Below are positions 54,505 through 64,000 of a DNA stretch of 64,000 nt, in pieces. The stretch's first letter is position 1. The number at the start of each line of letters is the position of its first letter. This DNA comes from Sclerodactyla briareus (lineage: Eukaryota > Echinodermata > Holothuroidea > Dendrochirotida > Sclerodactylidae): the NCBI GenBank assembly GCA_026419785.1, contig JAODTK010005654.1:89676-153675 (forward strand). Direction: 5' to 3'. The translations under genes were made by a program, and so were the position numbers. Under the pieces are notes generated by a model, which made no database searches, had not been told where the DNA came from, and saw only the letters and a list, made by a program, of their open reading frames with translations.

Positions 54505-54963
54505 CTAGCCCAATAATCGAAACCTGTGGGCTGCGATTAATGATGGGGAAAGTAGTGTAGCCGGTACGGAATTTTGCTCTGTACTGTAGTACTGCTGGCT
54601 GTCCTGTGTGGTTTTTCTCTGGGTGTTGTCAGTATACACTTCACAAGATGTAATTGATAGCATCCTTTGCAAGTTGATTTTTTCTGTGGCCTGAGAAATG
54701 GGGGCTGGAGATTCAGCCAAGATAGTTTTTGCTGGCAGGAAAAGATTTGTCTTTCCCCTAGCCTCCGCAGGCAAGAAATATAGGGATTCACATGTTGGAT
54801 TTGGGTTGCACTCGCAGGTTCCCATTCCTACTGTTAGCTGAAACACTCCATTTGGAACTGCATATGATACGAAGTGATACTGTAGCTTGGACTCACAATG
54901 CTCTTGTGATATAACTATTTTGTCTTGGTGTTCCCCATTTGCAGGTGTTTCTGAATGTACCAT
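54505..54963 (-). CDS. Unassigned 152-residue open frame
   Basis: It starts at 54963 (MVHSETPANGEHQDKIV) and stays open for 152 codons. GVFQLTVGMGTCECNPNP at about 54850-54797 recalls the start of a SWIM-type zinc motif (CxC), but the second Cys/His pair is not in place. A plus-strand frame with splice-like borders overlaps it at 54947-55115. Function unknown; may be a decayed transposase or a chance frame. Confidence 0.3.
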   Translation of the reverse strand: MVHSETPANGEHQDKIVISQEHCESKLQYHFVSYAVPNGVFQLTVGMGTCECNPNPTCESLYFLPAEARGKTNLFLPAKTILAESPAPISQATEKINLQRMLSITSCEVYTDNTQRKTTQDSQQYYSTEQNSVPATLLSPSLIAAHRFRLLG

Positions 54964-57055
54964 TGCATTACATGCAGAAGTAGCTCGAGTTGGCGTGACA
55001 AATGCTGCAGCTCGGAAGGAAGAGCGAAGGAGGGGAAGCCCACCTCGCTTCTTTCAAAAAGAAGTTTTCGTCGCGGTAACAATCAATACTCTTCTACCTA
55101 CAGGCTCAGAAAGATGTAAGTGCTATTCATCGTTTTCCATTTTCCCATTCTTGGTGTCTCTGTTTCTGTTGGTGAAATGAAGTCAAACAGGAGCAATAGG
55201 TTTTGTTCCCTGTCATCCTTGTATTGCAGAGGTGTGGGAAAAAGTGCCACACATCTGCTTTCATAGGTACTGCCAGTGCTGGGAAAAATTAATTTCCCAG
55301 GAATCGAGAATGTATTTCCAGTGAATATGACAACGATATACCCGCCAAAATGGAAAATTCCCCTCCGTATTGCAAGACTTTCCCCAATGGCAAGATTTCC
55401 TGGAAATGACTTCCCACAATTCCCAATTGTCCACCCATGGTACGCTTTGCTAAATCAAATGGTTAAGACCATGCCTCAACTTTACTTTTTTCAATTACTC
55501 AAATAGTAACTGAAACCTGTTTGCCATAGTTCAGCAAAATCCGTGGAACATTCAGCTCGCGTCATCAGGAATTACTGAATGGGCTGACCTTGACCAAACT
55601 CTCACATCATTTGTGACATGTAATTAATTTGTCTAAACTTTGGTAAACGATCCAGTGATCTGAACAATGAATCAGAACTTTTTGTTTGTGTGCAACTTGA
55701 ATAAAAAAACCATTGTTATTTTCATTGAAAATTTAAAGAATGAAGCGGCGATTCCATGTACGCAGGCGGGCGGGCGTTTTTCTCGAATCCGTCATGACGC
55801 GATTTTCGCGTGGCGTGGTGGTAAATTTCGTAATTGGATTCTGGGATTTCCCTGCAATCTTACTGGATTGTAGCCCGATAGTGCAGAGTACAGAACAATT
55901 TATGTTCAAATCATGTTTCCAACAACACTCCTCAACGTTTTCAACACTCGTAATGAGATCTTAAACCAATTCTCTCAATTTTTCATAGCGGACCCATTTG
56001 AACAATATTTGCATGCTTGACCCTTGACATGTCAGTTTATGCTATTAAATTCAAAACCTGGCAATTGGGACGTTTTAATTGTATTTTAGCCGCTATCGTT
56101 GATAATTAGAACAGTGGTTCTTAAGAAACTAAACATTGGTGTTAAGGTTTTAAATGTTTTGCGTCCGGTTGTTTGATAAATAATAATAACAAAAATACAC
56201 AAATAGCAATATAATGTAAGGCCTACACGGTTATGATACGCATATACACCCTATGGTGTGATTTCGAGAAGACCGCCCGCCCACGTGCATGGAAATGGGT
56301 CACTCGCTTTGTCCGCATGCCCGCCCGCCCGCGTGCATGTAAACAAGCTTTAGCATGTTTCCAAGAACACTGGTCATCTCAATTCCTTGTCTAGTTTATT
56401 TGTACGAATCAACATAAGGCGGTCTTAGCTTGTCTTCTGGATTTTCCAGAAGGCGCAGATATCGGACGTCTTTGTTCCATCTCTCAGTGTGGTATCTTTA
56501 TAGTAAGACGGGTTGAAAGGAACCAGGGTAGTTGAGGTAAAATAAAACCCCCACTACAAGTCGTGATAGATCCATTTTGTACGGTGTATGTAAACACCAC
56601 TGTCTTCTAGCAGTGTTTACACTAGTTCTAAATTGGTCTCAGTTTTCTAGGGGGAAAAAAGCCCCCACAATCTAGGAGGTGGGGTTCGATATTCCATCAG
56701 CCTTGAAATATTCGAGAAAATAAGCAATCAATATATTGAAAATGAATGCTAACGTTCGATACCTCATCTACAAGAAAGAACCATTCCCATTTTTTGGAGG
56801 AAATGGTGATCAGTCTGTGAATTTTCAAAACCTGTGGGTCGCACAAATGTTATGTTGCCACATGGCCCTATTCCACGAGATTATGAATTTCACTATACAA
56901 TACTATCGTTTCAACAGATTTTTTTCGCAATTGCAGACCTTATATCAATCAATACCATATATTACTACAGTATGGTTTAGCTTCGTGACTGGAAATGAGG
57001 ACCTCGAATAATAGCTGAATGGAACTTTAAACGAAGAAATAATGCAGCTTATTGA
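54964..57055. other. Unassigned sequence
   Basis: No gene family was recognised. CCCGCCCGCCC strings occur at about 56276 and 56321. Confidence 0.3.
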
Positions 57056-57059
57056 AATA

Positions 57060-57360
57060 ATAGGCCACACCATCAGGGTGCCCATAGGTTTAGGACTCCA
57101 ATGCTAGAGTGGGCCTATCATGAGGAAAGTTTATTGACTGCTGGGAGCCCCAGACATCTTTCGCCATATGAATATCAGGTCAAACTTAGTTACAGGCCAC
57201 AATAGGCCATTGTTGAAACTGCCCATAATTGGCCCATGGCCGTTAACATTTATCACATATATAATTGTACATTCGGCTTGGTATACATTTGTGCAGTTTC
57301 ACTACAGCCACCATAGTTTGGTCACTACAACATACCGCACATTGGTTCTCTAGTTTTCAC
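57060..57360 (+). repeat. Dispersed copy of the 47-kb repeat
   Basis: GCCATATGAATATCAGGTCA (57163) and CACATATATAATTGTACATTCGGCTTGGT (57253 on, in part) match 47047-47070 and 47168-47195. This is a second site of the AGGTCA-containing family. Confidence 0.7.
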
Positions 57361-58242
57361 TCCCAGTTTACTGTAGCTCACATATCCATACCGGCCGCGT
57401 TGTATGAAATGGATCCATTGTGCGTATTTATCGATTAGTTGGTTATTTACTAGTTCAGCCTGAGGATTATAGACCTTATCAAGGGGTGTCTTCGCAGCAG
57501 CAGATGTACTGGTACCGGTCTTGTGTTAGTGTTTAAAAAAATCTGATACCAGATGCTCATCCACTCCATTACCAGTTAATTAGGGGAAACATTATTTCCT
57601 ATACTCTTATATTTTTTTGCAGCATGCAGTGTGCCGGTCACGTCTACCTGATGGATTTGACCCGACGACTCTGTACAGAGGGTTGACATGTTGCCATTTT
57701 TTGCCCTCTTCTCTTCGGGGTGGTTAACTTCATGTATTGGATTTTCATCTATTTGGATAAATCAACCTGATTGGATAATCCCCTTAAAAGTGCCGTCCAA
57801 ATACGTAGGGGCCTACTACAAGGGAATACGTAGGGACTACTACCATAGCAATACTTGCGCATTCGCCACAAGCTCTCTCTCCTCTGTAGTTTCAGAAGAG
57901 AAATATACTACAAATATCCCAAACGCTCTCCGTGAACCAGCCATTTGGGGAAATAATAAAAAATCCCCCCAACGTTCTCCCAATCCTCACATGGGTGAAA
58001 TATAAAAGACAAAATATATATTACCCTTAGCGTCAAACAGCATTGAAAGGGCGAATATTACAAATTCTCCCGAAACGTAGGTTACGTAGTAAAAAAAAAC
58101 TCCAATCTCCGTGTTCAAAATTATTCCCTGATAGGGAAGACATTATTGATTGCGCAAGCGGGCCAGCAGTATCGGCTAATGCCCCGCAGCACACTCGCGG
58201 TACACGTAGAACTTCAGTTTATCTCTGTCATTTTCAATATGT
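57361..58242. other. Unassigned sequence
   Basis: Overlapping plus-strand frames at 57688-58240 show no motif. AATACGTAGGG repeats at 57799 and 57824. Confidence 0.3.
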
Positions 58243-58512
58243 AGATATAATATATATATCTATATTATATATTATATATATATATTAATAATATATATAA
58301 ATATTATATATCTATATAGATATATTATATATATATATATATATTATATCTATATATAATATATATCATATATCAAAAAAAAACACAAAAAAAAAAAAAA
58401 AAAGAAAAAAAAAAACAAAAAAAAAAAAAAAAAAAAAAAAAAGTGTAGATATATATATATATATATATATATGATATATATATATAATATATATATATAT
58501 ATATAATAAATA

Positions 58513-58555
<43 letters not shown>

Positions 58556-58571
58556 CTATATATAATAGTAT

Positions 58572-58605
<34 letters not shown>

Positions 58606-58606
58606 A
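58243..58606. repeat. (TA)n low-complexity block with central poly-A
   Basis: TA-rich arms (58243-58372 and 58445-58606) flank a nearly pure A tract (58374-58442). Minus-strand frames here are artefacts of the simple repeat. Confidence 0.97.
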
Positions 58607-59290
58607 TCCCATCCCCTGTACTGGTGTCGGTCTTTGTTTCGGGGCTCCTGCCGTTGTCAGTGGTGATGTGGGGCATTTTGGTGTCGAACACAGCACCGGT
58701 ATCACTGTGCATCGATTGAGTCTATTGCACCTGTCTGGAATGGCCTACACATGGGCATAGTATATTTTTTTCTGATTATGATAAGGGGTGTGTCGTGTCA
58801 TGAAAAAGAGGAGAATGCTCGGCCCTATGTTAATATCCGCAAATTTGAAATTAAAACCGGTTAGATGATTCATCTTGGATAGTCGTATTTATATGGCCCT
58901 TATACACGAAATTTCCCTGCTTGTTTTAAATACGAAAATAAAGATGGGTCATGTCAGTACCTGGAGACACTCTCTGAATACAAGTGTGGTAAGAAGAGTA
59001 CTATGAAATATCGTTTAAAAAACAGGCTATTTACCTGTACTGTGCAAACATGATTATGACTGACATCAAGCATACTGTAAACTTTTTGTACGATCGAAGA
59101 AAACTCAATAGTGGTCTCACATTGAGATACTTGTGTGATATTCGCCTCATCAAAAATATGTAGGTTATAGGCCCTTCCATGGGTTATTGACAATTGTGGT
59201 GATTTAGGTGCTGTCACATATTTTCCCTTTTTTTATTGCCACTGCCTAAATCGTTCCGAAATCATTATAGGCGTAGTTGAGAGCAGGGGG
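58607..59290. other. Unassigned sequence
   Basis: Nothing recognised. Confidence 0.35.
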
Positions 59291-59486
59291 TACACTAGAA
59301 GCTTTCCACGAATGAATGAACGACAGGAATGACTGTCGAGAATGAATACAGTCTGGTGTATTTCATGGGTGATTCAATATTCAGATTGTACACTAGAAGA
59401 TCCACGAACGGAAATGAATGAACGACAGGAATGACTGTCGAGAATGAAACAGTCTGGTGTATTTCATGGGTGATTCAATTTCCAGG
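59291..59486 (+). repeat. 98-bp tandem duplication
   Basis: Units start TACACTAGAAG at 59291 and 59389. They share GACAGGAATGACTGTCGAGA (a near palindrome) and GTCTGGTGTATTTCATGGGT with only small indels. Confidence 0.92.
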
Positions 59487-59721
59487 CCGACATATGTTTT
59501 AGTATACGGACCATTATTTAGTTCCTATAATGCAAACTTTATGTCCCCAATTTTGTACCGATTTGCGTCACAAAATGTCGCTCCAACGAGATTTTCAACA
59601 TTGAATGTGGAAGCACTAGCAATAAATCCTCTCCCCTCCTCACTCCCAAATCACATATGTTCAGAGTTGTAACAAGTCCCCAAAAAATGGTTCAAGTCAA
59701 GTAATATTCACCCCAAATGTG
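59487..59721. other. Unassigned spacer
   Basis: Nothing recognised. Confidence 0.35.
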
Positions 59722-59845
59722 ACGACGGACGGACGGACGGACGGACGAACGGGCGGGCGGGCGGGCGGGCGGGCGGGCGGGCGGGCGGGCGGGCGGGCGG
59801 GCGGGCGGGCGGGCGGGCGGGCAGGCAGGCAGGCAGGCAGGCAGG
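59722..59845 (+). repeat. Tetranucleotide microsatellite (GGAC)n-(GGGC)n-(GGCA)n
   Basis: One 4-bp register runs through three sequence versions in order: GGAC, GGGC, then GGCA. It spans about 124 bp. Minus-strand Pro/Ala-Arg frames across it are artefacts. Confidence 0.95.
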
Positions 59846-61079
59846 AACACAAAATCGGGCAGCGATGACACAAAACAATACAAATGTGAAAATACAACAG
59901 TACAGATTGCCAAATAATCAATGAAATACAAAATACAACACGCAAGAAGAAAAGAAAAGAATGGATACTCTAAAAGGACTTAAGATTAAAATAACCTATT
60001 TTCACTAGATAACTTATCGTGGTTGTAGTGACCGAATTGAATAATCGCTCTAACCAACAAAGGACAACTCAGCACTTTCAAGTCAAACCATTTCAAGTCA
60101 GTGTACAAAAGGCAATGAAGCAAGTCACTACACTGCACATTTTCTACTTGGAATAGTATAGTCCCCCTACCGCGCTGTATTTAATCTAATTAGGCCTACT
60201 GAATAAAACAGGAGAGGAACGATTTGTCATAAGAGTCTTCTGCCCAAGTTATTATTCTTTTTTCTTTTTTTATATCGAGTGTTACAGTCACCGAACTCTC
60301 CGGAGCTTCCCCTACCCCATATTATCCCAGCTCTCTCCTCATTTGTCCTAATGTCCCGCTCTTCGGGATTTAGGCCCCGCCTGCCTGAATTATGACATCA
60401 CTCGACACATACCCCGCCGTCTCAGATCGAGTGGTCCGCGTAACAACAGAAAATGTCCTGTGGTGACAAATTCCCTCATCACGATTTAGGCTACCACAAT
60501 TACATTTCTAAATATCTTGAAGCTAAATAATATGGGGAAAATATTTTTCCGGTTATCGTGAATGCCTCAAATGCTTGCCCCTAATTTATTCTACATTTGT
60601 ACTTGATTTAAATTTGCTCATAATATTACTGTGAGATTGGGCAGGACGTACAGAACATACTTCTAGATATATTAGACAAACCAATAAGCCTTTTCACGGT
60701 TGTCAGTGCGCATGCTATCACTAAAGCTTTGGGGTATAGACATAATTCCCCCAAACCTCAATCATTACGGCCTATTATTTAGTAAACTGTCACCACTCTC
60801 TGAAAAACGCAACTAATTCATCTCTGGCCATCTTTTCGGATGTTATTGTTGATCAATATGGGGGGATCTTTGAAGTTTTGTTCGTGGTATGAATTGTCAT
60901 TCTCTTCAGAGTGTTCTCGCAACCTGGAACTGACAGGGTACCCATTCAACCTTTGACACAGCAGAATTATAATCTCTTTAACTGTGAGGTGAACAGCTTA
61001 TTCACCACTGCTACTGAATGTGTGTTGAACCTACTTTTTTTATAAGCAGATCATGAAAACAAAAACAAACCCTCCTCTG
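59846..61079. other. AT-rich sequence, nothing recognised
   Basis: No gene or repeat was identified between the microsatellite and the BEL/Pao LTR. Confidence 0.35.
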
Positions 61080-61562
61080 TGCGTGTAATAATACAGGACC
61101 TCTAGTGGTCTTTCTCCCGTCGGCTATTCTGTCTGTTTCTTCGCCCTAATTTCGGTTGCGAAAAAGGTGTCGATTCTAGTAGAATCGGTGTAAAAAGTTG
61201 TACCTATTAGAATCGCTGAAGCGTCGAAAATACTAGCCGGGGCGAAGACTAATGGCAAACTAGCCCAGCTAAAAAGTTGCATTCTGTGGCCACGCTCTTC
61301 TGGTGGGCAGGCTATTATGCAGTGTCTTCTGTGCGAAGTGCACAGAGATGGAGAGCAGACGAATTATGATACGGACATGGAACCTCAAGGGGTGTTCTAA
61401 TGAATGAGGATTCCAATATAAAGGTTAGTTTTTACTTGATTATTTACGAGAACTTCAACCGTCGCCATCTTTTTTTTTTACGAATCACAATTCATAATAA
61501 AGGCTCTGGGATCTTAAACAAAATGAAATAGCGCCCTCACAAATAATTATTCCTCATCAACA
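61080..61562 (-). repeat. Probable 3' LTR of the BEL/Pao element
   Basis: Read on the minus strand it starts TGTTGATGAGG at 61562, directly after a purine tract. It contains AAGATGGCG (about 61470) and a TATA-like TTTATATTGG (about 61418). It can end ATTACACGCA at 61080, giving TG...CA ends. The 5' LTR is not in the window, so the left border is inferred. Confidence 0.6.
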
Positions 61563-61576
61563 TGCTCCCCTTCCGC
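61563..61576 (-). other. Polypurine tract of the BEL/Pao element
   Basis: GCGGAAGGGGAGCA on the minus strand immediately upstream of TGTTGATG is the expected plus-strand primer for reverse transcription. Confidence 0.65.
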
Positions 61577-61869
61577 GGACACTTAGGGACTAGTCGATAC
61601 CTCCACAAAAACATAGATTGATAACTCAGGGATTAAAATAGTACAACTGATATTGATCTCGTCTTATAATGACATCAGAATACTTATACATGAGCATACT
61701 ACATGAGTGTGATAACTACAAAATAGTCACCCTCCTAATACTGCCCAATAGTGGCTTAAAAAAATCTGTTCAGAGTTCAGCATGATAATCGATATTACAA
61801 GATTCAACTCCCCAGAAAATCATGCAATTTATCAACTTGACAAGGTAACCTGAACAGTAACCCCCAATA

Positions 61870-62870
61870 CTCACTAAAACTATCTCCAAGGAAAACACCT
61901 TTGTTATTACCCCTAACCACCATCCCCTTTGCAGTTCTAACTTTTACTACCCTGACATGACCATCGGGACCCGGATAAATCTCAACAACCCTTCCCAGTG
62001 GCCAATGACCCCGTTATGGTATCCCTGTCCCCAAACCAACACGACATCATTCACTGCTAGATCCCCGCTCTCTTGAACCCAACTCTTTCTACGATTTAAG
62101 GCTGGCAACCACTCTTTTAACCACCTCTGCCAGAAGTGTCGCATGAGCTCTTGAACCCTGCGCCACCGCTTTTTGGGATCAAAACTAGTAGTATCCAAAC
62201 TCTCCTCAGATGCAAACCCTCATCTCCATCTGACCATGCAGAAAATGGTTCGGGTTAAAGCTACTGCATCCTTGCTGACGCCGAAATGGACGACAACGGC
62301 CTTGAATTTAGCATCCCTCAGCCCCTACAAAAGCTGAATGAAGTTCTTCGTCCGTGAGATCAGCGTTTGAGTATTTGCGTACTACGGCTCTCTTCGCGGA
62401 CTTAACCAAACTTGTCGTAAACCCCACCAAATGGGGTGTCAGTGGTGGTATGAAATTCCACCGAATCCTCCCCCCCTTCTCAGAAGTTGCTTCTTCTATC
62501 TTCGCTCTTACTCAAACATGCCCCAGACCTTCCTTAGGTCCCTATCAGCCCCGATAAAATTAGACCCATGGCCGGACAGTATTTCGTAGGTGACCCCTTC
62601 GACTGACAACCTATATAACGCATGTAGGAATGTTTCTGTGTCCATCCCATACACCATCTCCAGGTGTACCGCTCTGTTGTTAAACATGTGAACAGACACA
62701 AGTACTTTTAGCCTTGGTTTACCCCTACCTGCTGGCAAAAAAGGACCGGCATAATCAACTGCTACCCTGGTAAATGCCCTGGAGACTGCTCGAATCAAGA
62801 CCTACTCTGTGGCAGTGGAGCCATCACCCTGCTGCCCAGTCTTTGCCTTACGACGCTTACACGATACACT
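61870..62870 (-). pseudogene. BEL/Pao integrase
   Basis: Inserts the cDNA. Minus strand: FTRVAVDYAGPFLPAGRG (about 62760-62707, first catalytic Asp) and RAVHLEMVYGMDTETFLHAL (about 62667-62608). LSGHGSNFIGADRDLRKVWG (about 62583-62524) holds the second acidic site, where SGHGSNF stands for the usual S-D-x-G-x-x-F, so the Asp appears replaced by His. Next come a GGVYDKF segment near 62423, GMLNSRPLSS (about 62318) and the C-terminal KKRWRRVQELMRHFWQRWLK (about 62177-62118). AVNDVVLVWGQG follows near 62055. Several frame changes occur between 62510 and 62200. Confidence 0.9.
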
Positions 62871-62880
62871 CTCACTCACA

Positions 62881-63270
62881 ATCTCTAATGGCCTCCCTGC
62901 CATCTATCCCCCAGTATTTCTAATGGCCCCCCTGCCATGTTATTCACCCAGTATGGCCTAATGGTCTCCCTGCCATGTATCACTCAGTATTTCTACTGGC
63001 TCCCTGCCAGTATCACCCAGTATTTCTAATTGCCTCCCTGCCATGTATCATCAGTATTTCGAATGGCCTCCTGCCATATCACCCAGAATTTCAAGGCCTC
63101 CTGCCATGTATCACTCAGTATTTCTAATGGCCTCCCTGCCATGTATCACCCAGTATTTATAATGGCCTCCCTGCCATGTAACACCCAGTATTCGATGGCC
63201 TCCCGGCATGTATCACTCAGTATTCAAGGCCTCCCGCCATGTATAACCCAGTATTTCTAATGGGTCCCTG
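62881..63270 (-). repeat. About 35-bp minisatellite inside the BEL/Pao element
   Basis: About eleven degenerate units of TAATGGCCTCCCTGCCATGT followed by ATCACCCAGTATTTC form an array next to the integrase 5' end. It has no coding role and interrupts the polyprotein region between RNase H and integrase. Confidence 0.93.
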
Positions 63271-63748
63271 CCATGATCCACTGGTATTTGTCAGACAGAA
63301 GAGAGAGACAAGACATGGTTTGTGCCAGCCACATGCTCCCAAGCCATGATATAGCTTAACAATAAGCTTTGTGAACTGTGCTTCCTCGCAATATCACAGG
63401 ATACCAAAATAATATGGCACGGGTCTCCACTAAGCACGGCGCCCAGAATCATCAACAGCCCATCATCATCCAATTATGGACTCAGATGTATCCAATATGC
63501 TGTTTGCACTAGGAACCCACATAGCTTCAAAATTTTATTGTCTCATAGAAAGGATTCTGATGAGACTGGCGCACGATACATGCTCTGATATTGCAACTCA
63601 ACTTGACTCCAAAACCAACAGACCTCTCGCCTGCTAGACGGGCAATTGTCAAAAATCTATTTTAGACATAGGCTGTCACTCGGACCAATCTACACCAACT
63701 CCCAAAACGACATGCATTCAAGTCCAGTCTTCGTCAATCCTACTGCGT
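63271..63748 (-). other. BEL/Pao interior, decayed
   Basis: It lies between RNase H and the minisatellite, where the integrase zinc-binding region would be expected. No motif could be read in any frame. Confidence 0.4.
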
Positions 63749-64000
63749 TCACCCCTTTGCCCCAGTGGAATGTGCACATCTCTTTTGCTCAATGGCAAAC
63801 CCCCATTCTGACTTGAGTTGGTTGCAGGCCCAAGATCTTCTGGACGCTTTCAAAAATTCTTGGGCCACCCCACAACATCTGATCACCTTTAAACTTGGCG
63901 ACCGATGTTCCCCTAGAGGCGAATCTGCGGGATTTGCCCTGGTGGAAACATAACGCCCTGGTAAGGACTTGTGGCTCCGAATTCCCCCCACACGGTTCGC
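63749..64000 (-). pseudogene. BEL/Pao RNase H C-terminal part
   Basis: Minus strand reads RYVSTRANPADSPL (about 63955-63914), matching the NPAD segment that closes the RNase H domain in BEL/Pao polyproteins. GVAQEFLKASRRSW (about 63874-63833) follows. A neighbouring frame continues with more typical residues, so one frame change is present. The domain starts beyond the window edge. Confidence 0.75.

Larger units (their letters stand above)
61080..64000 (-). mobile_element. BEL/Pao LTR retrotransposon, 3' half (runs off the window)
   Basis: Minus strand, in order: RNase H end (64000-63749), an unassigned or decayed stretch, a minisatellite (63270-62881), integrase (62870-61870), a polypurine tract and a probable 3' LTR (61562-61080). 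The gene order fits BEL/Pao. Gag, protease and RT must lie beyond the window. Confidence 0.88.

Noticed and set aside
58350..58712. 120-codon Ile/Tyr/Phe-rich protein
   Set aside because: It is the translation of a (TA)n and poly-T simple repeat.
59692..59945. Pro/Ala/Arg repeat proteins
   Set aside because: They are the translation of a GGGC/GGAC microsatellite.
63030..63260. 76-codon repetitive protein
   Set aside because: It is the translation of the 35-bp minisatellite in the BEL/Pao element.
62881..63270. CRISPR-like array
   Set aside because: Units are contiguous and degenerate with no unique spacers, and the context is an animal retrotransposon.

Overview
The window is a piece of an animal nuclear genome. 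It is AT-rich and gene-poor, full of microsatellites and G/C homopolymers, and dominated by transposable elements: a Polinton/Maverick, a DIRS tyrosine-recombinase retroelement, a BEL/Pao LTR retrotransposon, several LINE remnants and hAT-like DNA transposons. That mixture fits a marine invertebrate, perhaps a deuterostome such as an echinoderm, but the species cannot be fixed from sequence alone. No complete host gene was recognised. Almost every protein remnant is broken by one-base shifts, so some breaks may be assembly errors and others true decay.

Layout. 0.6-14 kb: two collinear but degenerate copies of one long repeat (about 0.64-5.94 kb and 10.86-13.56 kb). Each ends in the C-terminal part of a LINE with a restriction-like endonuclease. 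Between them lie remnants of two other LINEs (8.3-8.8 kb minus strand, 9.0-9.24 kb plus strand). The second long repeat ends in a 283-bp tandem duplication. 14.4-38.35 kb: a DIRS element on the minus strand (gag, RT/RNase H, tyrosine recombinase), split in two by an 18,950-bp Polinton/Maverick at 17,111-36,060. The Polinton has inverted ends starting 5'-AG and a perfect 6-bp target duplication TATCGT. The insertion point lies in the codons of the YIDD active site of the DIRS reverse transcriptase. 38.4-61 kb: mostly unrecognised sequence with satellites, a foldback-type element whose arms are 22-bp minisatellites, repeats rich in AGGTCA half-sites, and a few unassigned open frames. 61.08-64 kb: 3' half of a BEL/Pao element on the minus strand (RNase H, integrase, PPT and probable 3' LTR), continuing past the window edge.

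The Polinton carries the family's core set: protein-primed DNA polymerase B on the plus strand at the left. On the minus strand are integrase, minor capsid, major capsid, adenovirus-type protease, packaging ATPase and two small conserved proteins. Near the right end are a Cys/His-rich protein and a protein with two PC4-like single-strand DNA-binding domains. Polymerase and integrase would copy and insert the element; ATPase, protease and capsid proteins suggest descent from a virion-forming ancestor. The Polinton has itself been hit at 30,872-33,526 by a hAT-like composite that holds a 986-bp hAT-like element with an 8-bp duplication, giving four nested levels.
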